Shown here: positions 55,901 through 64,000 of the stretch, one piece after another
Numbering within the stretch: position 1 is the first letter of the stretch
Layout of the letters: each line of letters begins with the position of its first letter
DNA from: Kitasatospora sp. SolWspMP-SS2h
GTDB lineage: Bacteria > Actinomycetota > Actinomycetes > Streptomycetales > Streptomycetaceae
Direction: 5' to 3'
Assembly: GCF_003259315.1 (NCBI RefSeq)
Contig: NZ_QLLT01000006.1
Location: 133,166 to 197,165 of the forward strand
DNA: 64,000 nt
The notes under the pieces: model-generated
Seen by the model: the letters and a program-made list of their open reading frames with translations, nothing else
What the model was told of the DNA's origin: nothing
The model's database searches: none
Translations under genes and position numbers: made by a program

Positions 55901-56444
55901 GCTGGCCGACAAGGCCGACTGCGCGGTCGCCGACCTGGCCGAGCGCCCCGACGGGACGATCGTCACCATCGGCGGCATCATCTCGGGCCTCCAGCGCAAG
56001 ATGACCAAGCAGGGCAACGCCTGGGCGATCGCCACCGTCGAGGACCTGGCCGGCTCGATCGACTGCATGTTCTTCCCGGCCAGCTACCAGCTGGTCTCCT
56101 CGCAACTGGTCGAGGACGCCGTGGTGTTCGTCCGCGGCAAGCTCGACAAGCGGGAGGACGTGCCGCGGCTGATGGGCATGGAGCTGGCGGTGCCCGACCT
56201 GAGCAACGTCGGGGCGCAGCTGCCGATCGTGATCACCGTGCCGGAGAACAAGCTGACCCCGCCGATCGTCTCCCGGCTCGGCGAGGTGCTGGGCAGCCAC
56301 CGGGGCAGCACCGAGGTGCACGTCCACCTGCGCGGCCGGAGCAGGACGGTGGTGCTGCGCCTCGACCGGCACCGGGTGAAGTCCGACCCGGCGCTGTTCG
56401 GCGACCTCAAGCAGCTGCTCGGGCCGAGCTGCCTGGCCAGCTGA
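52911..56444 (+). CDS. dnaE: DNA polymerase III alpha subunit
   Basis: This 1177-residue replicative polymerase starts at TTG 52911 with GGAGG nine bases upstream. The PHP domain opens AHLHVHTEYSMLDGAARL and continues VAMTDHGNMYGAAEF. The polymerase core has GPGRGSAAGSLVAYAMGI and the catalytic aspartates in PDVDIDFDERRRGDV. The fingers (GVFQLDGGPMRSLLRLM), the helix-hairpin-helix and a C-terminal OB fold (GGIISGLQRKMTKQGNAW) follow. Its length fits the main DnaE1. Confidence 0.98.
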   Translation: MSDQPYAHLHVHTEYSMLDGAARLKQLFKEVERLGQTHVAMTDHGNMYGAAEFHKQATAAGITPVIGIEAYVAPDSRSNTKRVLWGQPHQKKDDVSASGAYTHKTIWARNKEGLHNLFKLTSRSYAEGWLVKWPRMDKEIIAEHAAGLMATTGCPSGEVQTRLRLGQFDEAVRSAAEYQDIFGRENYFLELMDHGLDIEKRVRDGLVEISRKLNIPPVVTNDSHYTTEGDAGAHDLLLCVQTGKNLSDPDRFRFDGTGYYIKSAAEMYALDSSDAWQEGCRNSQLLVAQRVDTAGMFEFKNLMPRFPIPEGFESEADFFKSKVWEGMDWRFPGGYDEEHKKLAEYEMDTIIQMGFPAYFLVVADFIMWAKSQGIAVGPGRGSAAGSLVAYAMGITDLDPIPHGLIFERFLNPERISMPDVDIDFDERRRGDVIRYVTEKWGADKVAMIVTYGTIKAKAAIKDSSRVLGYPYAMGDRITKAMPPDVMGKGIPLSGITDSSHPRYGEAGEIRSLYENDPDVRKVIDTARGIEGLIRQPGVHAAGVIMSAEPLTDHIPVWTRHTDGVTITQFDYPTCEGLGLLKMDFLGLRNLTIMDDAVKAIEKNKGVTIELLQLPLDDKPAYELLARGDTLGVFQLDGGPMRSLLRLMKPDNFEDISAVLALYRPGPMGVNSHTNYALRKNGQQEITPIHPELEEPLKEILEPTYGLIVYQEQVQKAAQILAGYSLGQADLLRRAMGKKKKEILEAEFVPFQRGCREHGYSDAAIQAVWDVLVPFSGYAFNKAHTAGYGLVSYWTAYLKANYPAEYMSALLTSVKDDKDKSAVYLNECRKMGIQVLPPDVNESDADFTPHGSETVRFGLTAIRNVGGPVVESMIRTRKAKGKYASFPDFLEKVESVVCNKRTVESLIKAGSFDSLGHTRKGLTAQFEPMIDNVVGIKRKEAEGQFDLFGGDSVSDEPSFGLDVVFSEEEWDKSFLLTQEREMLGLYVSSHPLNGIEHVLADKADCAVADLAERPDGTIVTIGGIISGLQRKMTKQGNAWAIATVEDLAGSIDCMFFPASYQLVSSQLVEDAVVFVRGKLDKREDVPRLMGMELAVPDLSNVGAQLPIVITVPENKLTPPIVSRLGEVLGSHRGSTEVHVHLRGRSRTVVLRLDRHRVKSDPALFGDLKQLLGPSCLAS

Positions 56445-56456
56445 CGGCGGTGCGCA

Positions 56457-56499
56457 CGGACGGGCCCCGGCGGAGTGCGACTCCGCCGGGGCCCGTCCG
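56457..56499. terminator. bidirectional terminator between dnaE and the RDD gene
   Basis: Perfect 20-bp arms, starting CGGACGGGCCCCGGCGGAGT, flank a 3-base loop, 12 bp after the dnaE stop and 11 bp before the RDD stop. Confidence 0.92.
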
Positions 56500-56510
56500 C
56501 CGAGGGGCGG

Positions 56511-57044
56511 TCAGTGCTCCTTGACCACCACGGTCCTGGCGCCCTTGTCGTGGAAGCACTGCTGGAGCGGCTTGTCCCACAGCAGGGACAGGCAGTTGAC
56601 CAGCGAGAACAGGCCGCCGACGACCGGGACCAGGTTCGGGCCGCCGTAGATGGCGGCCCGGGTCCAGAACTGGCCGTCGGCCGGGCGGCCGCCGCCGGCC
56701 GCGTCGACCACCCGGAGCTTGAGGACCTTCTTGCCGACGGTCTGGCCGTGCTGGGTCGTCAGCATGGCGCCCTCGTAGCCGACCACCACCGCCGCCGCCA
56801 GCACGTAGTAGAGGAGCACGCCGGGCGAGATCAGGTTCACGATGATCAGCGGGACGATCAGGACCGCCACGTCGACCAGGCGGGCCAGGAAGCGGTCCAG
56901 CGGGGCGGCCAGCACCCGGCTGCCCGGGGCGGGCTGGACGCCGGGCGGCGGGGTCGGGCCGAGCCAGCCCGACTGCCCGCCTTGCGCGTACTGGCCGTAG
57001 GGGTCCTTCGAGGGCTCGTAGCCGGGAGGGGTGTTGCTGCTCAT
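56511..57044 (-). CDS. RDD-family membrane protein
   Basis: The protein has 177 residues and starts at ATG 57044. A Pro/Gly/Tyr-rich N-terminus (about 1-45) precedes the RDD domain. The signature begins LDRFLARLVDVAVLIVPL (helix 1), a second helix is at about 77-95, and QHGQTVGKKVLKLRVVD is the conserved loop. A third helix is at about 135-155, and LLWDKPLQQCFHDKGARTVVV completes it. The role is unknown, with transport or membrane insertion proposed for the family. Confidence 0.9.
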   Translation of the reverse strand: MSSNTPPGYEPSKDPYGQYAQGGQSGWLGPTPPPGVQPAPGSRVLAAPLDRFLARLVDVAVLIVPLIIVNLISPGVLLYYVLAAAVVVGYEGAMLTTQHGQTVGKKVLKLRVVDAAGGGRPADGQFWTRAAIYGGPNLVPVVGGLFSLVNCLSLLWDKPLQQCFHDKGARTVVVKEH

Positions 57045-57133
57045 GCGTACGACTCCAGCTCAACTGGTGGGAATCCTGGAGACGTTGTACCGGTACCGGG
57101 GAGAGCTGGGAAGAATGATCGGATAATCGTTAC

Positions 57134-57583
57134 TCAGTGCCAGCGGTAACGGAGCCGCAGCGAGTCCACCACCCGCTGGAACCGGGCCCGGTCCAGGGCG
57201 CACGCCTCGCGCCGCATCCCGCCGTCGCGCACCCGGAACACCCGGTCCAGCGCCACCCAGGAGTCCCGCCCGCTGCGGTCCCACGGGCCGGGGCCCAGCG
57301 GCACCCAGTCCCGGTCGTCGTCGTGGCCCTTGCTGGAGAGCATCACCGTCAGCAGCGAACCGCCCGCCTCCCGGGCCACCACCAGCACCGGCCGGTCCTT
57401 GCCCCGCCCGTCGTTCTCCTCGTACGGCACCCACGTCCAGACGATCTCGCCCGGGTCCGGGTCGCCGTCGTGGTCCGGCGCGTACTCGGTGCGGACCGGG
57501 CCCACGCCCTCGGCCCGGACCTCCACCGTGGCGTCCGGCCCGAACCGGCCCGGCTGCTCCTGCTGCTCGTTCAACTGATGCAT
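57134..57583 (-). CDS. PemK/MazF-like protein (solitary)
   Basis: The protein has 149 residues and starts at ATG 57583. After a 45-residue acidic N-terminus comes the MazF/PemK beta-barrel start PGEIVWTWVPYEENDG, then KDRPVLVVARE and TVMLSSKGHDDDRDWVPLG. MazF toxins are sequence-specific mRNA interferases. No antitoxin gene is adjacent: the neighbours are RDD and LysR genes. It may be a tamed housekeeping member rather than a toxin. Confidence 0.82.
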   Translation of the reverse strand: MHQLNEQQEQPGRFGPDATVEVRAEGVGPVRTEYAPDHDGDPDPGEIVWTWVPYEENDGRGKDRPVLVVAREAGGSLLTVMLSSKGHDDDRDWVPLGPGPWDRSGRDSWVALDRVFRVRDGGMRREACALDRARFQRVVDSLRLRYRWH

Positions 57584-57620
57584 GGCGGAAGGCTACCGAC
57601 CGCCCCCGCGCCCCGGAACG

Positions 57621-58505
57621 TCAGGAGGAGCGCAGCCCGGCCGGGACCGCCGCGTGCAGGGCCGCCGCGAAGGCCGCCACCGCCGGGTGCGCGGCGGCGC
57701 CGGCCCGGAACGCGGTCCGGGTGCGCCGGTACAGCGGCAGCCGGGTCAGCGCCACCCCCGGCGGGCACCGGTCCACGCCCAACTGCGGCACCAGCGCCAC
57801 CCCCTGACCCACCGCCACCAGGGCCAGCTGGGCCGCGAAGTCGTCCACCAGGTGGCGCACCCGCGGCGCGAACCCGGCCGCCTGGCAGACCCGCTGCACC
57901 ATCGCGTGGCACAGCGTCCCGGCCGGGGCGGTGATCCACGGGCTGTCCCGGTGCTCGGCCAGGGCGCCGCCGGAGCGGGCCGCCAGGTACAGCGGCTCGG
58001 CGAACACCGGGCCGGTCAGCGCGATCCCCTCCTCCGGCTCGCCCGGCACCAGGTCGTACTCGTGCACCAGCGCCACGTCCAGCTCGCCCGCCCGCAGCGC
58101 CCCGGCCACCGCCGCCGGGTCCACCTCGCTCACCATCGGCTCCAGCTCCGGGTGCCGGGCCGCCAGCTCGGCCAGCGCCGCCGGCACCAGGGCGCGCACC
58201 GCGGACGGGTAGGCGCCGATCCGCAGCGGCCCGGCCGGCCCGCTGCGGGCGTGCGCCAGCTCGGCGTCCGCCCGCTCCAGCAGCTCCAGCACCGCCTCGG
58301 TGTGCCGCACCAGGTTCCGCCCCGCCGGGGTCAGCGCCACCCGCCGCCCGGTCCGCTCCAGCAGCGGCACCCCCGCCTCCCGCTCCAGCACCGACAGCTG
58401 CTGGGACACCGCCGAAGGACTGAACGCCAGCGCCTCGGCGACCGCCGCGATCGTCCCCAGCCGGGCCAGTTCGCGCAGCAACCGCAGCCTTCGCACCTCG
58501 AGCAT
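57621..58505 (-). CDS. LysR-family transcriptional regulator
   Basis: This 294-residue protein starts at ATG 58505. The N-terminal winged HTH (LRLLRELARLGTIAAVAEAL, SPSAVSQQLSVLEREAGVPL, about 6-48) precedes the LysR substrate-binding domain (about 90-285). It is divergent from the DapA-like gene, and the 72-bp gap between them probably holds its operator. It probably controls that gene (inference). The effector is unknown. Confidence 0.92.
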   Translation of the reverse strand: MLEVRRLRLLRELARLGTIAAVAEALAFSPSAVSQQLSVLEREAGVPLLERTGRRVALTPAGRNLVRHTEAVLELLERADAELAHARSGPAGPLRIGAYPSAVRALVPAALAELAARHPELEPMVSEVDPAAVAGALRAGELDVALVHEYDLVPGEPEEGIALTGPVFAEPLYLAARSGGALAEHRDSPWITAPAGTLCHAMVQRVCQAAGFAPRVRHLVDDFAAQLALVAVGQGVALVPQLGVDRCPPGVALTRLPLYRRTRTAFRAGAAAHPAVAAFAAALHAAVPAGLRSS

Positions 58506-58577
58506 CGGGCCAGCTTACGAGAGGCATCGGAAATGTGAACTGGACCCGCACGGTCGCCGCCCGGCAGGCTTCCCCGC

Positions 58578-59405
58578 ATGGAACTGCACGGCATCCACGT
58601 CCCGCTGGTCACGCCCTTCACCGCCGACGGCGCCGTCGCCCTCGACGCCCTGGAACGGCTCGCCCGCGACCTGCTCGCGGACGGCGCCGCCGGCCTGGTC
58701 GCCCTCGGCACCACCGGCGAACCCGGCTCGCTGACCACCGCCGAGCAGGACGCGGTGATCGAGGTCTGCCGCCGGGCCTGCGACGCGCACGGCGCGCCGC
58801 TCACCGTCGGCGCCGGCCACGGCGGCACCGCCCGCACCGCCGAGGCACTGGCCGCCCTGGACGGCCGGGCCGACGCCGCGCTGGTCGCCGTCCCCGCCTT
58901 CGTCCGGCCCGGCGAGGCCGGCGTCCTGGCCCACTTCCGGGCCCTCGCCGCGACCAGCCCGCTGCCGCTGGTGGTCTACCACATCCCGTACCGCACCGGT
59001 CAGCCGCTGGGCGCCGCCGCCCTGCTGGACCTGCTCGCGCTGCCCGGCGTGGCCGGGGTCAAGTACGCGGCCGGCGGCATCGACGAGCAGACGATCGCGC
59101 TGCTGGCCGCCGCCCCGCGCGGCGTGCTGGCCGGCGACGACCTGCTCCTCTCCCCGCTGCTGGCCCTCGGCGCCGACGGCGGCGTCCTGGCCTCCGCGCA
59201 CCTGGAGACCGCCCGGTTCGCCGCCCTGCACCGGGCCTGGGCGGACGGCGACGCGGCCCGCGCCCGCACCCTCGGCGCCGAACTCGCCGAGGTCTCCCGG
59301 TCGGCCTTCACCGGGCCGAACCCGACCGCGCTCAAGGCGCTGCTGCACCGCGCCGGACGCATCCCGACGCCCGCGGTGCGGCTGCCGCTGCTCGCGCACA
59401 CCTGA
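58578..59405 (+). CDS. dihydrodipicolinate synthase family aldolase/lyase
   Basis: This 275-residue TIM barrel begins GIHVPLVTPFTADGAVAL. GTTGEPGSL (about 44-52) matches the pyruvate-binding GTTGE motif. YHIPYRTG (about 136-143) gives the Tyr, and the Schiff-base Lys lies in GVAGVKYAAGG (about 152-162). It may be DapA (lysine/DAP synthesis) or another pyruvate-dependent lyase. It is short for DapA (about 295). It lies next to asd, but 170 bp apart, and the divergent LysR gene favours a catabolic or specialised role. Confidence 0.85.
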   Translation: MELHGIHVPLVTPFTADGAVALDALERLARDLLADGAAGLVALGTTGEPGSLTTAEQDAVIEVCRRACDAHGAPLTVGAGHGGTARTAEALAALDGRADAALVAVPAFVRPGEAGVLAHFRALAATSPLPLVVYHIPYRTGQPLGAAALLDLLALPGVAGVKYAAGGIDEQTIALLAAAPRGVLAGDDLLLSPLLALGADGGVLASAHLETARFAALHRAWADGDAARARTLGAELAEVSRSAFTGPNPTALKALLHRAGRIPTPAVRLPLLAHT

Positions 59406-59559
59406 GAACCGCGCGACCACGCGCAGGATTTCCGGCGGACGGGCGCCCGCGCAGGAGGGATTTCCGCCTCGGACGGGAAGCGTTCACGCTTTGGGACGCC
59501 CCCGCCGGAACCCGCTCTGACAAGGCATGATGGGCCGGGACAACCGGCCCAACCGGTAG

Positions 59560-60618
<1,059 letters not shown>

Positions 60619-60636
60619 CCCCGGCGCCACCCGCCC

Positions 60637-60672
60637 CGACGGGCCCCCGGGCACCCGCCCGGGGGCCCGTCG
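60637..60672. terminator. terminator after asd
   Basis: Perfect 16-bp arms CGACGGGCCCCCGGGC / GCCCGGGGGCCCGTCG flank an ACCC loop, 18 bp after the asd stop and between convergent genes. Confidence 0.9.
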
Positions 60673-60709
60673 CGTCCGCGGGCCGCCGCCCCCGGGTCCG
60701 CGGCCGGGC

Positions 60710-61504
60710 TCACCGGCCCGGGTGCGACTCCGGCGCGTCGACCCGCAGCGGCAGCACCTCCGACAGGGCGCCCCCCGTCCACTTGTCGCCCGGCGCGTAC
60801 CACTGGAACGCGCCCGGGCCGCGCACCGGCACGTTCAGCGACAGCAGCCCGTCGGCGTCCGTGCCGGTGCTGGCCAGGGTGCTCCAGGTGCTGCTGCCGG
60901 CCGGCCGGAACTGCAGGTAGGCGGTGGTGCCCTGCTGGGGCACCTCGGCGTCGCGGTCCCAGTCCGCGCGCCGCAGGCGCCCCCGGACGGTGACCGCCCC
61001 GCCCACCGCCGCCCGGGCCGGGACCACCGACGCCAGGTCGAACCCGGCGGTGCGCTTGAGCGAGAAACCGGCGGCGTTCTTCGACACGTACCGGTCGCCG
61101 TCGGCGGCCCGGATCCGCAGGTCGACGAACCAGGTCCCGGCCTGGTCGTCGAAGAGCGCCCGCGAACCGGCCGCGATCACCGCCTCACCGCTGCACCGCG
61201 CCGTGGTCCCGGCCGCGTCCAGCGGGACGCAGGACATCGGGCCGACCTTCAACGCCCCGTAGTTGGGCCCCCACAGGCCGATCGGGTCCACCGCGCGGAT
61301 GCCCGAGCGGTCGCTCGCCGTCACCTCCACCGCGACGGTGCGGGTCTCGGCCGGGCCCAGCTCGACCGTGCGGCCGTGGTTGACCACCACCGACACCAGC
61401 CCGGTGTCCCCGCGGGAGGTCTCCGGCGAGGTCGCCGGGACCAGGACGATCGCCACCGCCCCGATCGCCGCCACCGCGCACAGCACCACCGCACTCTTCC
61501 GCAC
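60710..61504 (-). CDS. exported protein of unknown function
   Basis: This 264-residue protein starts at GTG 61504 with a signal peptide or anchor (RKSAVVLCAVAAIGAVAIVLV, about 2-22). The rest is beta-rich. There is a Cys pair (about 95 and 108), and the C-terminal half looks like an Ig/FN3-type segment (ARAAVGGAVTVRGRLRRADW, then AYLQFRPAGSSTWSTL). I know no function. Divergent from the NYN gene. Confidence 0.72.
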   Translation of the reverse strand: MRKSAVVLCAVAAIGAVAIVLVPATSPETSRGDTGLVSVVVNHGRTVELGPAETRTVAVEVTASDRSGIRAVDPIGLWGPNYGALKVGPMSCVPLDAAGTTARCSGEAVIAAGSRALFDDQAGTWFVDLRIRAADGDRYVSKNAAGFSLKRTAGFDLASVVPARAAVGGAVTVRGRLRRADWDRDAEVPQQGTTAYLQFRPAGSSTWSTLASTGTDADGLLSLNVPVRGPGAFQWYAPGDKWTGGALSEVLPLRVDAPESHPGR

Positions 61505-61647
61505 GGTGTCCCAGTATCCAGGGTCGGCGCGCGGCGGGCGCGGCGCGGTTCGGCGGGCGGACGGAGGGGAAAGGTGTGCCCAACGGTCGCCGGGCCGCCG
61601 GGCGGCGCCCCACCGCCGGGGCCCGGGCCGAGGAGGAGGTGCCGGAG

Positions 61648-62865
61648 ATGGACCGCTGCGTCGTCCTGGTCGACGCTGGCTACCTGCTGGGCGCGGCCGC
61701 CAGCCTGCTCGCGGGGGAGCCCGGCCGGGCCCGGATCGCCGTCGACCACCCGGTGCTGATCACCGCGCTGCGCGAGCGCGCCGAGACGGAGACCGGCCTG
61801 CCGCTGCTGCGGATCTACTGGTTCGACGCCGCCGTCGACCGCCGCCCCGCCCCCGAGCACCGCCGGCTGCGGGTGCTGCCCCGGGTCACCGTCCGGCTGG
61901 GCGCGCTCACCCGGGTCGAGGGCCGGTGGGTGCAGAAGGGCGTGGACGCCGCGATGCACGCCGAACTCAGCGAACTCGCCCGCAACCACGCCTGCGCCGA
62001 CGTGGTGCTGGTCACCGGGGACGGCGACCTGCTGCCCGGCGTCGCCTCCGCCAAGGAGCACGGCGTCGCCGTCCACCTGTGGGCGCTGGAGGCCGCCGAC
62101 GGGGACTTCAACCAGTCCGAGGAACTGGTCGGCGAGGCCGACGAGCGCCGGGTGCTGGACCGCGCCTGGATCCAGCGCTGGGCCCGCCCCCGGGAGGCCG
62201 CCGCCGAGCCGGTCGCCCCCGTCGCGGTGCTGCCCGCCGCACCCCGGCCCCGCCCCGTCCCGCCGCTGCCCGCCGCCGCGGCCGTCCCCGCACCCGCCGC
62301 CGTCCCCGTCCCCGCCGCCGCGACGGCCGCCCGCAGCGCCCCGCTGCGGGTCATCCCCACCCCCAAGGACCTGGCCGGACGCGCCGCCCCCGGCCCGCCC
62401 CCCGACCCCGCCCCGGCCGCCGCCGCCCCGGCCGCCGCCGGCCCGGTGCTGCGCTGGTCCTCCGAGCGCGGCTGGGTCGACCGCGCCGACACCGCCACCG
62501 CCGCCGACGCGCTGCCCGCCCTGGACCGGATCACCACCTCCGCCCAGCGCTGGGCCGACCGCGAGGAGGACATCACCAGCGTCGGCGGCGACCCGCAGGA
62601 GGTCGGCCAGGTCTTCGCCCGCCGCTGGCTCGACCGCCTCGCCGCCACCGAGCGCCCCGCCCTGCTGTGGACCGACCACCCGCGCATCCCGCACCGCCTG
62701 GACGGCGAACTGCTGCGCTACGCCGCCCGGTTCGGCCTGCTCGCGCACAAGGAGGACCAGATCGACGAACAGGACAGGTACGCCATCCGGGAGGGCTTCT
62801 GGAAGGAGCTCGCCGCCCGCGTCCCCGACCCCCGGCCCGCCGCGCAGGCCCGGCAGGACAGCTGA
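61648..62865 (+). CDS. NYN-domain (PIN-like) putative ribonuclease
   Basis: The protein has 405 residues from ATG 61648, which follows GAGGAGGTG. An in-frame GTG at 61576 would add 24 residues. The NYN/PIN fold carries its acidic cluster in VVLVDAGYLLG (about 5-15), KGVDAAMHAEL (about 99-109) and VTGDGDLLPGVASAKEHG (about 124-141). A Pro/Ala linker (about 190-270) leads to a C-terminal helical domain (about 285-395) of unknown type. NYN domains are metal-dependent RNases. The target is unknown. Confidence 0.86.
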   Translation: MDRCVVLVDAGYLLGAAASLLAGEPGRARIAVDHPVLITALRERAETETGLPLLRIYWFDAAVDRRPAPEHRRLRVLPRVTVRLGALTRVEGRWVQKGVDAAMHAELSELARNHACADVVLVTGDGDLLPGVASAKEHGVAVHLWALEAADGDFNQSEELVGEADERRVLDRAWIQRWARPREAAAEPVAPVAVLPAAPRPRPVPPLPAAAAVPAPAAVPVPAAATAARSAPLRVIPTPKDLAGRAAPGPPPDPAPAAAAPAAAGPVLRWSSERGWVDRADTATAADALPALDRITTSAQRWADREEDITSVGGDPQEVGQVFARRWLDRLAATERPALLWTDHPRIPHRLDGELLRYAARFGLLAHKEDQIDEQDRYAIREGFWKELAARVPDPRPAAQARQDS

Positions 62866-62917
62866 CGCCCGGGCCGACTTGCCCACCCCGCGTGTCCGGA
62901 ACGCCCTTTACGGCGCG

Positions 62918-62923
62918 TAGAGT
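62918..62923 (+). promoter_or_regulatory. -10 element of a near-leaderless ABC gene
   Basis: TAGAGT lies 8 bp before the GTG at 62932. The -35 is weak (TGTCCG, about 18 bp upstream). No RBS is visible. Confidence 0.4.
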
Positions 62924-62931
62924 CTTCCGTC

Positions 62932-63893
<962 letters not shown>

Positions 63894-63897
<4 letters not shown>

Positions 63898-64000
63898 CCC
63901 TGCTCGACGCCCCCGCCGTCACCACCGCGCCCGCGCCGCTCGCCCCCGCCGCCCGGCTGCTGCCCGCGCTGGCCGCCGTCTACCGGGCCCAGCTGGCCCG
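63894..64000 (+). CDS. ABC transporter permease, 5' part only
   Basis: ATG 63894 overlaps the ATPase stop (ATGA). Only 35 codons lie inside the window (MTLLDAPAVTTAPAPLAP...YRAQLAR). The position and the coupling argue for the DrrB-type ABC-2 permease partner. No membrane helix is reached before the window ends. Confidence 0.75.

Noticed and set aside
52878..56372. 1164-codon reverse frame opposite dnaE
   Set aside because: Antisense shadow. The DnaE frame has every catalytic motif and normal codon use.
57134..57583. Complete toxin-antitoxin module
   Set aside because: No small antitoxin frame lies upstream or downstream. The neighbours are RDD and LysR genes.

Overview
The window is very GC-rich actinobacterial DNA. 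Most genes have G or C at nearly every third codon position, and GTG or TTG starts are common. Gene order and protein families (LL-DAP-type division genes, SepF, DivIVA, DUF3040, an HEPN protein of the SAV_6107 type, an IleRS of the long actinobacterial class) point to Streptomycetaceae (Streptomyces or Kitasatospora). The sequence alone does not separate the two genera. I see no rRNA, tRNA, CRISPR array, transposase or prophage, so this is ordinary chromosomal core with a few accessory spots.

Layout. 1-8.3 kb: a polyprenyl diphosphate synthase, metF, a small membrane protein, a CrtI-like oxidoreductase, DUF4126, an HEPN protein, a SAM methyltransferase and DUF3040. 8.3-13.2 kb, minus strand: a MoxR ATPase / DUF58 / transglutaminase operon, the classic trio for envelope-linked assembly. 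13.4-32.0 kb: the division and cell wall (dcw) cluster rsmH-ftsL-ftsI-murE-murF-mraY-murD-ftsW-murG-ftsQ-ftsZ-yfiH-yggS-sepF-yggT-divIVA. Many neighbours overlap by 4 bp. It carries internal control points: a hairpin before ftsW, and a separate promoter region with an inverted repeat before ftsZ. murC is not in the cluster and no mraZ is seen upstream of rsmH. 32.2-35.5 kb, minus strand: ileS with a translational T-box leader. 35.8-40.8 kb: a DksA-like protein, lspA, a minus-strand glutamate-synthase-like FMN enzyme, an RluA-family pseudouridine synthase and a GNAT.

40.8-52.8 kb is the more accessory part. It holds an MscS channel, a fused secreted hydrolase / ABC ATPase with its permease, an uncharacterised protein, a Ser/Thr kinase with a lectin-like extracellular end, a RIO kinase, an HTH-DUF4180 gene pair with an operator-like repeat, a 32-bp near-perfect palindrome next to an orphan collagenase-type PPC domain, a dienelactone-hydrolase-like protein and a membrane protein. 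52.9-64 kb: dnaE, an RDD protein, a solitary PemK/MazF-like protein, LysR / DapA-like divergent genes, asd, an exported protein, a NYN-domain protein, and an ABC exporter whose permease runs off the window end.

The strongest leads are these. (1) The ileS T-box leader precedes an IleRS whose HXGH signature reads GAHH. (2) One polypeptide joins an extracytoplasmic alpha/beta hydrolase to an ABC ATPase. (3) Two striking palindromes flank the HTH-DUF4180 pair. (4) A possible leaderless leader ORF is coupled to rsmH. (5) Long hairpins or G-quadruplex motifs mark nearly all convergent gene boundaries. Promoter, operator and structure calls were made by eye and were not tested computationally.
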